Assembly: GCF_001886185.1 (NCBI RefSeq)
Contig: NZ_JXLA01000006.1
Coordinates: 83,973 to 147,972, forward strand
DNA length: 64,000 nt
Direction of reading: 5' to 3'
Origin: Enterococcus raffinosus
Lineage (GTDB): Bacteria; Bacillota; Bacilli; Lactobacillales; Enterococcaceae
Shown here: positions 13,351-20,912 of the stretch, piece by piece
Layout: each line of letters opens with the position of its first letter
Numbering within the stretch: position 1 is the first letter of the stretch
Position numbers and translations under genes: made by a program
Notes under the pieces: generated by a model
The model's input: the letters and a program-made list of their open reading frames with translations, nothing else
What the model was told of the DNA's origin: nothing
Database searches by the model: none

Positions 13351-13365
13351 GCTGTTCCGTTTTTT
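13330..13365. terminator. Bidirectional terminator built from the overlapping ends of two convergent genes
   Basis: AAAACGGAGCAGCC (13330-13343), loop AAGCTA, GGCTGTTCCGTTTT (13350-13363), with one mismatch. T-tracts follow on both strands. The loop contains both stop codons, so each gene's last codons form one arm. Confidence 0.75.
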
Positions 13366-15050
13366 CGCAATTGCTCAACGACCGCTTCCTCAGGTGTAAC
13401 GAACAATGTTTTTTGATTTTCATAGATGACAAACCCGGGTTTTGCGCCATTCGGCTTATGAACATGCTTTACTGCGACATAATCCACCGGTACTTGCGCA
13501 GATTGCCGGAATTTGGAAAAATAAGCGGCTAACTCAGCAGCCTCTAGCAGGGTTTCTTCACTAGGATTCTCACTTTTTACAATGACATGAGAGCCTGGAA
13601 TATTTTTCGCATGAAGCCAAACATCGGTTTTACGTGCTTGTTTTAACGTTAGTTGATCATTTTGAAGGTTATTTTTTCCTACTAATATTTCTGTTCCGTC
13701 ACTGGCAACGAAGCGTTCAGGTTTGGAAGGGGCTTGCTTCCGATTTTTCTTACTGCGTTTTTTCTTCAGGTAGCCGCTGGCGACAAGTTCTTCCTTGATG
13801 ACCTCGATATCCATCGGACCAGCAATTTCTAACTGAGAAAGGACAGTCTCTAAATAGGCGATCTCATCTTTTGCTTCCGCTATTTGATCGTAGATCAGTT
13901 TGACTGCGTTTTTCAACTTTTGATATTTTTGGAAGTATTTCTGCGCATTTTGGTTCGGTGTTAATGCTGGATTCAGCTTAATCGTAATGGGTGTGTTCTC
14001 TTCATAATAGTTTTCTAACTCAACACTTTCAGCACCTCGTGGTACCTGTGCCATGAAGGTGGTCAATAACTCTCCGTCACGACGATATTCTTCTGCATTT
14101 TCAGAATCCTTCAGCGTTTTTTCACGTTTTGTGAGTTTAGTCTGATTGCGTTTGATTTCATTATCTACTTTACGAATCAGATCATTTCCTAGCTGTTTAA
14201 CCCGATCTTTTTCCGCTTTTTCTCCATAAAAGGCATCGAGCAACTCACTCAAACTAGAGAATGTTTCCGTTTTTTCAAACGTTTCAAAGACTAGAGGGGC
14301 AAAGAATTCTTTGTTATTTTTCACACCTAACGTCGGCTGAATCTCTTTTTGGATTTTCAGCCAAAAAGTCTCCCATACCGCCATTTTTTCATTAGGTCTT
14401 TCGGAAAATTGATAGATCAATTCCTCTGCAGTATCTCTGCCCAGGCCTTGAAAATTCTGCTGTAAATATCGACTATCCAGTGTTTCTGCTGTAGACAGAA
14501 GGGTGAAGACCTGTTCCTTAGACGCATGGAAAGGATTTAGCTGCTCTTGTTTAGGCGGTTCAACGTATTCACTGCCAGGCAGAATGGAACGATAAGTATT
14601 TTGGGAATGCCCAATATGTTTGATCGCATCTAAAATTTTGCCAGTTTGTTTGTTTAGTAAGACGATGGTTGAATGACGTCCCATCAATTCTACAATGAGG
14701 ACGATGTTTTGCAAGTCACCTAATTCATCTCGCTTACTAAAAGTAAAATGAACCACGCGGTCGTTATCAACCTGATGAATATCTTCTAGAATTGCTCCTT
14801 CCAAATGCTTCCGTAGCATCATAACGAAATTGGGTGGATTGTCGGGATTCGTATAAGCAATCTCTGTCAATTGGATACGTGCATAACTAGGGTGAGCTGA
14901 AAGTAATAAGCGTCGATTCTTTCCACGTGCACGAATCACTAGGACAACTTCATTTTCATAAGGCTGGTGAATCTTGGAGATTCTTCCGGAAACAAGCTGT
15001 TCTTTCAGCTCTCGGACCATTGCGTGGGTAAAAACTCCATCAAAGGACAT
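13347..15050 (-). CDS. rqcH: Rqc2 homolog RqcH (NFACT / fibronectin-binding-type protein)
   Basis: RqcH binds stalled 50S subunits and directs C-terminal alanine tailing of nascent chains; in streptococci and enterococci homologues were first described as fibronectin-binding proteins (PavA/FbpA/EfbA). The 567 residues show the NFACT-N domain at the start (MSFDGVFTHAMVRELKEQL), a coiled-coil middle (about residues 280-410) and the NFACT-R domain with VWLHAKNIPGSHVIVK near residue 490. No signal peptide is seen. The gene converges on the AI-2E transporter. Confidence 0.9.
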   Translation of the reverse strand: MSFDGVFTHAMVRELKEQLVSGRISKIHQPYENEVVLVIRARGKNRRLLLSAHPSYARIQLTEIAYTNPDNPPNFVMMLRKHLEGAILEDIHQVDNDRVVHFTFSKRDELGDLQNIVLIVELMGRHSTIVLLNKQTGKILDAIKHIGHSQNTYRSILPGSEYVEPPKQEQLNPFHASKEQVFTLLSTAETLDSRYLQQNFQGLGRDTAEELIYQFSERPNEKMAVWETFWLKIQKEIQPTLGVKNNKEFFAPLVFETFEKTETFSSLSELLDAFYGEKAEKDRVKQLGNDLIRKVDNEIKRNQTKLTKREKTLKDSENAEEYRRDGELLTTFMAQVPRGAESVELENYYEENTPITIKLNPALTPNQNAQKYFQKYQKLKNAVKLIYDQIAEAKDEIAYLETVLSQLEIAGPMDIEVIKEELVASGYLKKKRSKKNRKQAPSKPERFVASDGTEILVGKNNLQNDQLTLKQARKTDVWLHAKNIPGSHVIVKSENPSEETLLEAAELAAYFSKFRQSAQVPVDYVAVKHVHKPNGAKPGFVIYENQKTLFVTPEEAVVEQLRKNGTA

Positions 15051-15092
15051 TTTTTATCCCTCATTTCTATTCATAGTATATCTATTATAAAC

Positions 15093-15127
15093 AAAAAAAC
15101 GCCAATGACCAAATAAGTCATTGGCGT
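15093..15127 (-). terminator. Terminator downstream of pckA
   Basis: Read on the minus strand, CGCCAATGAC, loop TTATTTG, GTCATTGGCG, then a seven-T tract. It lies 13 bases after the pckA stop. Confidence 0.88.
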
Positions 15128-15140
15128 AATCCCTGTTCTC

Positions 15141-16808
15141 TTAAACGCTTATTGATTCCTTATAACTATGAAGTTCGTCAAGTAGCTGAAGGAGTAGTTG
15201 TTCTGCTTCATTAGGCAAACGATCATAGCCACCCTGATAGGTTTTACGAGATTGAACAAAGGCGAGTCTCGTCTCAAGCCTTGTCATTAAATGAATCAAG
15301 TAATGATGGCTGTTAAAATCTGGCTCATGTTTTTTGACTGGCAAATAGCTGATTTTTTTCAGAGGGCCGAATGGCTTAAATTCCGCAGTTCCATCAACGA
15401 TTTTTTCGATACTGCCGAGGGTTTCATCCGGTGTCACTTTCCGTCCTTTAAAATCACCAGTATTTAAAATAAAGCAAGCTGTTTTTTGTTTTTGGAACAA
15501 GTCCTTAAAGTCTTGATAATCTTCCTGCAACGGATAGCAGCGGAAAGGGTTGGCAAATGGTTCAATCACTAATTGATCTGTAACTTCACCAACAACATTT
15601 TCAGCCGTTGAACGTTTCGTGGCAAGAGTCGCACCAAAAACAGCCGCAAGGGAAGGATCTTCAATTTTTATTACTGGCGGCAGACTATCATCCTTCATGA
15701 TCCAGAAAAGGCCATCTACTTTTTCAGCGATATGATCGACCCGATTCGGTGTAGCATACCGACTTTTTATACTGCGGCCATTCCCATTGCGAATATCTTC
15801 TGTGACTAGAACCTTCTTGTTTTGTTCGTCTAAGGTAACGCCAACATTCTGTGCCGTTACTATATATTTTATTTGTTCGCTCGTCATTGGATAATCTTGA
15901 GTCTTATCAAAATAGGCTGGCTCCAAAGCAGTCGTTGAACCTTTCTTTTTCGAAATGACAAAAGCATCATCGTGAAGAACATGTACTTCACCTTTATTTT
16001 TAGGTTTTGCTAGTGTGATGGTAGACTTACCAGAACCTGACAAGCCAAATGCCGCCATCGTATATTTTTTATCCTCTAGCAAATATTGCTTCATACCGCC
16101 ATGACAGGCGATAAAACCATTTCGATGAGCGGTTGCCCAAGCTAAGGTCAAAGTCGCTTTTTTCAATTCTCCAAAATAGCGTAACCCTAGCACTCCAGCG
16201 CAATTATGGAGAGGGTCAATAACAACCACGCCATCGGGAAAATCAGGATGCTCCCAATCAGGATCAGCAAAGATAAAAATATCTCCTGTATGAATCTCAT
16301 CAGATTGTTGATAGAACAGATGCTTAGCATCACCAATTTGAAAATTCAGTAAATAAGAGTAAAGATTTGGACTATAGTCAGCCGGGACCATTAGGTGTGA
16401 TTTTACGGTGAATTCTTCATCCAGCCCCACAATGACTTCGCCAGAATAAAACTTTTTCGAACGTGCTTTGAAGACGGCTTCTCTCAGCAATTCACTGTAA
16501 AAGGCATTATCGATTCCCTGCTGACCAATAATACGACGCGCTGCAGCCGTTCGTCCAACAATTTTACCGTCATTTGTCACAAGGACTTTTGCATCAGTCG
16601 GCAGCTGCAATCTACTCGTATAAGCGACATCAAGATCGGTAGTGATGGTACCCGGGCTTGATTTTGCTAACGCATACGCATCTGTAAGATGGCGAATACG
16701 TGTGACATTATTCCCATAAAACGCTGTCTCGATGACACTGCGAATACTAGAAAATAGACGATTACTTTTCGTGATCTCTTTACGTGAAAAATGTTCAATA
16801 CTGCTCAT
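15141..16808 (-). CDS. pckA: Phosphoenolpyruvate carboxykinase (ATP)
   Basis: Converts oxaloacetate and ATP to phosphoenolpyruvate, CO2 and ADP. Kinase-1a motif GLSGSGKSTITLA and kinase-2 motif HDDAFVI are visible, with the substrate region CHGGMKQYLLEDKKYTMAAF just before the P-loop. The ATG at 16808 (555 residues) has GGAGG seven bases upstream; an in-frame TTG lies directly before it. The role is probably gluconeogenic or anaplerotic. A candidate cre site overlaps its promoter. The gene is divergent from a membrane-anchored protein of unknown function. Confidence 0.92.
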   Translation of the reverse strand: MSSIEHFSRKEITKSNRLFSSIRSVIETAFYGNNVTRIRHLTDAYALAKSSPGTITTDLDVAYTSRLQLPTDAKVLVTNDGKIVGRTAAARRIIGQQGIDNAFYSELLREAVFKARSKKFYSGEVIVGLDEEFTVKSHLMVPADYSPNLYSYLLNFQIGDAKHLFYQQSDEIHTGDIFIFADPDWEHPDFPDGVVVIDPLHNCAGVLGLRYFGELKKATLTLAWATAHRNGFIACHGGMKQYLLEDKKYTMAAFGLSGSGKSTITLAKPKNKGEVHVLHDDAFVISKKKGSTTALEPAYFDKTQDYPMTSEQIKYIVTAQNVGVTLDEQNKKVLVTEDIRNGNGRSIKSRYATPNRVDHIAEKVDGLFWIMKDDSLPPVIKIEDPSLAAVFGATLATKRSTAENVVGEVTDQLVIEPFANPFRCYPLQEDYQDFKDLFQKQKTACFILNTGDFKGRKVTPDETLGSIEKIVDGTAEFKPFGPLKKISYLPVKKHEPDFNSHHYLIHLMTRLETRLAFVQSRKTYQGGYDRLPNEAEQLLLQLLDELHSYKESISV

Positions 16809-16838
16809 CAAAAAACCTCCTCAATTTAAGTTGTCATT

Positions 16839-16869
16839 ATTATAATAGCATTAAAATAAAACGCTAACA
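16839..16869 (-). promoter_or_regulatory. pckA promoter region with candidate cre site
   Basis: On the minus strand TATAAT (16839-16844) lies 17 bases from a weak -35 TTAGCG (16862-16867). The minus-strand sequence TGTTAGCGTTTTAT (16856-16869) matches 12 of 14 positions of the CcpA consensus TGWNANCGNTNWCA, missing the final CA. A CcpA site over the -35 would fit glucose repression of a gluconeogenic gene; this is inference. Confidence 0.4.
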
Positions 16870-16982
16870 ATCCAATATAGAACACGAAAAATCTGATCGA
16901 AGAAAGAAAAAAACAAAATCTGTCCTTGATGGTAGCGGTTTTAAGAGAAAAATAATATAATGATAAGCAAGGAGGGCGACTC

Positions 16983-17543
16983 ATGGACCGATTTTTAGCA
17001 AAAACTAAAGATAAAACACTTACTTTTTGGCGTAAATTTATCATTATTGTTTCAGAAAATGAGCGTCGTTCCTTAATGATCGCCATAAGCTTGGTTATTT
17101 TTGCGCTCATTTTTTCTGCCTCTGCAGCCTTTGCTCAAAAAACGATTCGACAAGATCAATTAGACGAATTGGTCTTTGATTCTTTGAAGTCAGATCACTT
17201 GATTCCGTTAAACTACCAAACCGTTGATCAGAAAATCAAGGATACCAAAGCGATCTCCATCATGTTCAGTCAACCAAAGGGAACCTCTTTTGAAAATGTT
17301 ATGACAGTTCTTGATGACCCAACTCAACAGACCATGCTAAATCGCAAATTCTATTATTACCCAATTGTGTATGACAGTGAAACCATTGCCAAGAACTATC
17401 AGTTAGACCCACGTCAAGTCACGTTTATTTTTTTCCATAATGGCAAAGAGAAAAATCGCTTTGTCGTTGAAAGCTTAAAAGACTTAAACAATGAGTTTAT
17501 CCCAGAATTGAATCGATTACCTATGTGGGATCTTAAAAAATAA
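16983..17543 (+). CDS. Membrane-anchored protein of unknown function
   Basis: 186 residues. Residues 1-30 are basic and cytoplasmic, a single hydrophobic segment spans about 31-50 (SLMIAISLVIFALIFSASAA), and the remainder would be outside the membrane. The C-terminal half (PIVYDSETIAKNYQLDPRQVTFIFFHNGKEKNRFVVES) has the alternation expected of a small alpha/beta fold, perhaps thioredoxin-like, but no Cys-x-x-Cys is present. AAGGAGG precedes the ATG. I do not recognise the family. Confidence 0.7.
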   Translation: MDRFLAKTKDKTLTFWRKFIIIVSENERRSLMIAISLVIFALIFSASAAFAQKTIRQDQLDELVFDSLKSDHLIPLNYQTVDQKIKDTKAISIMFSQPKGTSFENVMTVLDDPTQQTMLNRKFYYYPIVYDSETIAKNYQLDPRQVTFIFFHNGKEKNRFVVESLKDLNNEFIPELNRLPMWDLKK

Positions 17544-17589
17544 AATGAGAATTCAAATAAAATAAATGAGCTTTTTTTAATAAAAAGAG

Positions 17590-17618
17590 TTGACAGCTGT
17601 TTTTATTTCCGATAAACT
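17590..17618 (+). promoter_or_regulatory. Promoter of the trpXYZ operon
   Basis: TTGACA at 17590-17595 and TAAACT at 17613-17618 with a 17-base spacer. Transcription would start near 17625, about 24 bases before the leader ORF. Confidence 0.8.
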
Positions 17619-17648
17619 AACCTCAACATAAAAAAAGGAGTGACATTC

Positions 17649-17705
17649 ATGAGACACGCAAACTTATCTAATCAATTGAATAGCTGGCAAAACTGGCGTA
17701 GATAA
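17649..17705 (+). CDS. Tryptophan leader peptide
   Basis: An 18-codon ORF, MRHANLSNQLNSWQNWRR, too short for ordinary gene calling. AAGGAG (17635-17640) is eight bases upstream of the ATG. Trp codons occupy positions 13 and 16 (TGG at 17685 and 17694), two of 18 residues for the rarest amino acid, directly before the stop. Codons 5-8 and the last codons plus stop form the two arms of RNA stem 1:2. The function is to sense charged tRNA-Trp through ribosome position; this is inferred from the layout. Confidence 0.82.
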   Translation: MRHANLSNQLNSWQNWRR

Positions 17706-17820
17706 GTTGTATTTATGAATTCACTCATAGATACAACGTTTAGACAACTTCTAAATTTTGTATCTATGCTGGATATTTTCTGATGCTTATTCCCGCATAG
17801 AGACCATCTATGCGGTTTTT
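17661..17820 (+). promoter_or_regulatory. Ribosome-mediated Trp attenuator with six alternative RNA segments
   Basis: Pairings read by eye: 1:2 AACTTATCTA (17661-17670) with TAGATAAGTT (17699-17708), 10 bp; 2:3 GTTGTATTTATGA (17706-17718) with TCATAGATACAAC (17725-17737), 13 bp with one G-U; 3:4 CATAGATACAA (17726-17736) with TTGTATCTATG (17758-17768), 11 bp; 4:5 TCTATGC (17763-17769) with GCATAGA (17795-17801); 5:6 CCGCATAGA (17793-17801) with TCTATGCGG (17807-17815), then T-rich. With Trp plentiful, the ribosome reaches the stop and covers 2, so 3:4 forms and the 5:6 terminator folds. When it stalls on TGG, 1:2 is prevented, 2:3 forms, and 4:5 blocks the terminator. Confidence 0.8.
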
Positions 17821-17829
17821 GTTTTTTCT

Positions 17830-17868
17830 AAGACAACTACCGTGGACTTTTGGGTAGTTGTCTTTTTT
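17830..17868 (+). terminator. Second terminator in the trpXYZ leader
   Basis: AAGACAACTACC (17830-17841) pairs perfectly with GGTAGTTGTCTT (17853-17864) and is followed by T. It lies 66 bases before the trpX start, so transcripts that escape the first terminator meet a second. I find no clear antiterminator for it. The GACAAC in the 3:4 loop (17744-17749) could compete for its GTTGTC arm. Confidence 0.75.
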
Positions 17869-17933
17869 GTCATTTCTGCTCTTCGCAGTATTACCATTTA
17901 CGAACAAAAAACAAAAAATCGGAGGAATAAAGA

Positions 17934-18944
17934 ATGAAAAATAAAGGAATTATTGGATCAATTATCGCATTAGCTGTCGTATTAATCGGAGTATTCGCTT
18001 ATCAAATGGGGTCGCGCCAGACGAATGCGAGTGAAGAAAAAGAAGAAATGCAGACAGTAGGCATCCTGCAATTTATCAGTCATCCATCTCTTGATCAAAT
18101 CAAGGATGGCGTGATTGAAGGACTAAAGGAAGAAGGCTATGAAGACGGGAAGAACATCAAAATCGAATTTTTAAACGGTCAAGGCGATCAAAGCAAGTTG
18201 AACAGCATGAGTCAGCAGCTATTAGAAAAGAATTCTGACGTCCTAGTTGGTATCGCAACACCGGCCGCAAAAGCACTAGCAAATGCAACCAGCGATAAAC
18301 CGATCATTATGGGAGCAATCAGTGACCCGATTGGTGCTGGATTAGTCACCGATTTAAAGAAACCAGGCGGCAATGTGACAGGGGTTAACAATTTAACTCC
18401 AGTAGATCAACAGTTGGATATGGCAAAAGAAATGTTCCCCGATGCTAAAACAGTCGGGATGATTTATTCATCTTCTGAAGAAAATTCTAAGTCACAAATT
18501 GAACGGGCGGAAAAACGTGCAACAAAAGACGGATTGACGGTAAAAAAATATGCGATCAGCTCAAGCAATGATATTGCACAGATTACACAACAGGCTTGCC
18601 AAGAAACAGACTATCTTTATATTCCACAAGACAACACGATCGCTAGTGCCTTCCAGACTTTGATCAATGAATCCGATAAAGCGAAAAAACCTGTCTTTGT
18701 TTCGGTGGACAATATGGCAAAAGAAGGTGGTATCGCGACAGTAGGACAAAATCAATTTGACTTAGGAGTGGAAACTGGAAAAATGGCGGCAGATGTTTTA
18801 AGCGGCAAAGCAAAACCAGCTGATACACCAGTGAATGTGATTGATTATGGAGACATGATCATTAATGAAGACAAAGCAAAAGAATTAGGAATTACGATTC
18901 CAGAGAAAATCAAAGAACAAGCAGAAGTAGTTAAAGGGGAGTAG
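17934..18944 (+). CDS. trpX: Tryptophan-type ABC transporter substrate-binding protein
   Basis: 336 residues of the ABC_sub_bind family, whose Lactobacillales members (TrpX) are linked to tryptophan uptake. Motifs: VGILQFISHPSLDQIKDGV, GIATPAAKAL and GAISDPIGAGLV. An N-terminal hydrophobic stretch (residues 6-24) is followed by SRQTNA. There is no lipobox cysteine, unlike most Gram-positive binding proteins, so it may stay anchored by an uncleaved segment or be processed by signal peptidase I. GGAGGAA precedes the ATG. The Trp codons in its leader support Trp as the substrate; the ligand itself is not proven. Confidence 0.82.
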   Translation: MKNKGIIGSIIALAVVLIGVFAYQMGSRQTNASEEKEEMQTVGILQFISHPSLDQIKDGVIEGLKEEGYEDGKNIKIEFLNGQGDQSKLNSMSQQLLEKNSDVLVGIATPAAKALANATSDKPIIMGAISDPIGAGLVTDLKKPGGNVTGVNNLTPVDQQLDMAKEMFPDAKTVGMIYSSSEENSKSQIERAEKRATKDGLTVKKYAISSSNDIAQITQQACQETDYLYIPQDNTIASAFQTLINESDKAKKPVFVSVDNMAKEGGIATVGQNQFDLGVETGKMAADVLSGKAKPADTPVNVIDYGDMIINEDKAKELGITIPEKIKEQAEVVKGE

Positions 18945-18948
18945 ACAA

Positions 18949-19830
18949 ATGGTAATTTCAGCAATAGGACAAGGATTTTTATGGGGAATTTTAGGTTTAG
19001 GCATTTTTATGACCTACCGAATTTTAAATTTCCCAGATATGACAACTGAGGGATCATTTCCATTAGGCGGTGCCGTTTGTGTGACCGCGATCACGAATGG
19101 TGTGTCTCCCATTCTCGCAACTCTTTTAGGGATCGTTGCTGGAATGTGTGCCGGATTTGTTACCGGTATGCTGTATACAAAAGGGAAAATCCCGGTCATT
19201 TTAGCTGGAATTCTAGTGATGTCTGGATTGAACTCAGTTATGCTGTTTATCATGCAGACACCGAACTTGTCTCTTTTAAAACAGCCGAAGATTCAAGATT
19301 TTTTTACCAATTTAAATTTACCCGACCATTTTGATGTTGTTCTGTTAGGTTTGATCGCAATTGTGATCATCGTTGCTTTATTATTGTTCTTCTTCTTTAC
19401 AGATTTCGGACAAGCCTACATCGCCACCGGTGATAACGAAAACATGGCTCGTTCCATCGGTATCAATACGAATCGCATGAAAGTGATCGGTTTAACCCTA
19501 TCAAATGGTGTCATTGCACTTTCAGGAGCACTTATTGCTCAAAATGACGGCTATGCGGATATTGGAAAAGGTGTTGGGGTGATCGTTATCGGATTAGCTT
19601 CGATCATCATCGGTGAAGTTCTATACGGCGAAGTCACATTTATTGAACGATTAGTGGCTATTGTTTTAGGAAGTATTATTTATCAACTATTGATCTTGAT
19701 CATTATCAAAGCTGGATTAGATACTACGTACTTGAAGATTTTCTCTTCAATCATTTTGGCTTTGTGTTTGATGATCCCGCGTTTAAAAGAAACATTGAAT
19801 TTAAAAACCGGCTTGGAGAAGGAGGAGTGA
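18949..19830 (+). CDS. trpY: Tryptophan-type ABC transporter permease
   Basis: 293 residues with about eight hydrophobic segments, related to the branched-chain permease superfamily (ABC-2 subfamily found with TrpX). It opens with IGQGFLWGILGLGIFMTYRILNFPDMTTEGSFPLGGAV and contains DNENMARSIGINTNRMKVIGLTLSNG, the usual cytoplasmic coupling loop. Four bases separate it from trpX, and GGGGAG lies in the trpX end. It would form the membrane channel with the trpZ ATPase. Confidence 0.85.
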   Translation: MVISAIGQGFLWGILGLGIFMTYRILNFPDMTTEGSFPLGGAVCVTAITNGVSPILATLLGIVAGMCAGFVTGMLYTKGKIPVILAGILVMSGLNSVMLFIMQTPNLSLLKQPKIQDFFTNLNLPDHFDVVLLGLIAIVIIVALLLFFFFTDFGQAYIATGDNENMARSIGINTNRMKVIGLTLSNGVIALSGALIAQNDGYADIGKGVGVIVIGLASIIIGEVLYGEVTFIERLVAIVLGSIIYQLLILIIIKAGLDTTYLKIFSSIILALCLMIPRLKETLNLKTGLEKEE

Positions 19831-19834
19831 TCGG

Positions 19835-20617
19835 ATGAATGCATTAGAGGTAAAAAAAGCCAGCAAAACAATTAGTAATGGTGTAAACGATAAACGAAAA
19901 ATTCTAAATAATGTGGACTTGTCGATTGCCCCGGGTGAGTTCGTTACGGTTTTAGGCGGAAATGGCGCTGGGAAAAGTACCCTTTTCAATAGTATTTCTG
20001 GTAGCCTGCAATTAGATAGCGGAACGGTTTCTGTTATGGGGAAAGATTTGACTAAGCTTTCAGAAGAACAACGAGCTACCTCGATTTCTCGCGTGTTCCA
20101 GGACCCTAAGATGGGGACAGCACCCCGCTTAACAGTCGCAGAAAATCTAGGTTTAGCTGAAAAACGCGGACAAAAAAGACGCTTACGTCAGCGACAATTG
20201 AATCAAAAGAAAGATATGTATCGCGAATTGTGTAAATTAGTTGGGAATGGACTAGAAAACCATTTAGATACACCAACCGGATTTCTTTCTGGTGGTCAAC
20301 GGCAAGCCTTAAGCTTACTGATGGCGACGATCACAAAACCGGACTTATTGCTATTAGATGAACATACAGCTGCGCTTGATCCTAAAACAGCCAAACAATT
20401 GATGCTGCTGACAGACCAACGAATCAAAGAAGAAAACCTCACCTGTTTAATGGTCACCCATAAAATGGAGGATGCTCTACATTACGGCGATCGCGTGATC
20501 GTGATGGAAAAGGGAGAGATCATTAAAGATATTCATGGGGAAGAGAAAAAACGAATGACGTTGGCAGATTTATTCCTGCTATTTGAAGAGAGCGAGACAG
20601 TAGCTGAAGTAATGTAA
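19835..20617 (+). CDS. trpZ: Tryptophan-type ABC transporter ATP-binding protein
   Basis: 260 residues with Walker A GGNGAGKST (residues 45-53), signature FLSGGQRQ, Walker B LLLLDEHTAALD and the H-loop VTHKMEDAL. AAGGAGGAG precedes the ATG, four bases after trpY. It energises the three-gene importer. No trp biosynthesis genes lie nearby. No clear intrinsic terminator follows; the next promoter (20652) starts the aro leader only 35 bases later, so some read-through into the aro operon is possible. Confidence 0.88.
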   Translation: MNALEVKKASKTISNGVNDKRKILNNVDLSIAPGEFVTVLGGNGAGKSTLFNSISGSLQLDSGTVSVMGKDLTKLSEEQRATSISRVFQDPKMGTAPRLTVAENLGLAEKRGQKRRLRQRQLNQKKDMYRELCKLVGNGLENHLDTPTGFLSGGQRQALSLLMATITKPDLLLLDEHTAALDPKTAKQLMLLTDQRIKEENLTCLMVTHKMEDALHYGDRVIVMEKGEIIKDIHGEEKKRMTLADLFLLFEESETVAEVM

Positions 20618-20651
20618 ATAAACTTTTTTTACAGAAAATTAAAATAATGGG

Positions 20652-20680
20652 TTGACTTATTAGAAAAACAAATCTATACT
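20652..20680 (+). promoter_or_regulatory. Promoter of the aro operon
   Basis: TTGACT (20652-20657) and TATACT (20675-20680), 17-base spacer. A transcript would start near 20687, about 28 bases before the leader ORF, the same geometry as the trp leader. Confidence 0.8.
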
Positions 20681-20714
20681 AAGTTCAATCTTAAATCAGT
20701 TTGGAGCGATTTTT

Positions 20715-20777
20715 ATGAATACGAATAAGAGTACGCACACACAACTGAATAATTATTACTTTAGCTATTTTAGATAG
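20715..20777 (+). CDS. Tyr/Phe leader peptide of the aro operon
   Basis: A 20-codon ORF, MNTNKSTHTQLNNYYFSYFR, ending TAG. GGAG (20703-20706) is eight bases upstream. Codons 14-19 read Tyr-Tyr-Phe-Ser-Tyr-Phe, five aromatic codons in six, directly before Arg-stop. It shares QLN, the Arg-stop end and its place in the fold with the upstream Trp leader. It is inferred to sense charged tRNA-Tyr and tRNA-Phe for the operon that makes these amino acids. Confidence 0.82.
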   Translation: MNTNKSTHTQLNNYYFSYFR

Positions 20778-20888
20778 GTTTGTATTCATGATTCATGGAT
20801 GCAAACGACAACAAGTTTGTATCTATGATGGCTAAGGATTTTAAGTTCGACTTAACGCCACATAGATGAAAATCTATAGTGGCTTTTT
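20715..20888 (+). promoter_or_regulatory. Ribosome-mediated Tyr/Phe attenuator of the aro operon
   Basis: 1:2 ATGAATACGAA (20715-20725) with TTTGTATTCAT (20779-20789), 11 bp with one G-U and including the leader start codon; 2:3 GTTTGTATTCAT (20778-20789) with ATGGATGCAAAC (20795-20806), 12 bp with two G-U; 3:4 CATGGATGCAAAC (20794-20806) with GTTTGTATCTATG (20815-20827), 13 bp with two G-U; 4:5 ATCTATG and TGGC (20821-20832) with GCCACATAGAT (20857-20867), one bulge, around a TTAAGT/ACTTAA hairpin; 5:6 GCCACATAGAT with ATCTATAGTGGC (20872-20883), one bulge, then five T. Stalling on Tyr/Phe codons frees segment 2, favouring 2:3, then 4:5, and read-through. Confidence 0.8.
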
Positions 20889-20912
20889 CTTTGGTATCTT
20901 TTATGGGAGACT

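Noticed and set aside
17540..17933. A T-box riboswitch upstream of trpXYZ.
   Set aside because: No T-box core sequence (AGGGTGGNACCGCG-like) or specifier-loop architecture is present, whereas a translated leader ORF with tandem Trp codons explains the region.
20618..20651. A terminator between trpZ and the aro promoter.
   Set aside because: A T-run is present but no stable stem precedes it.
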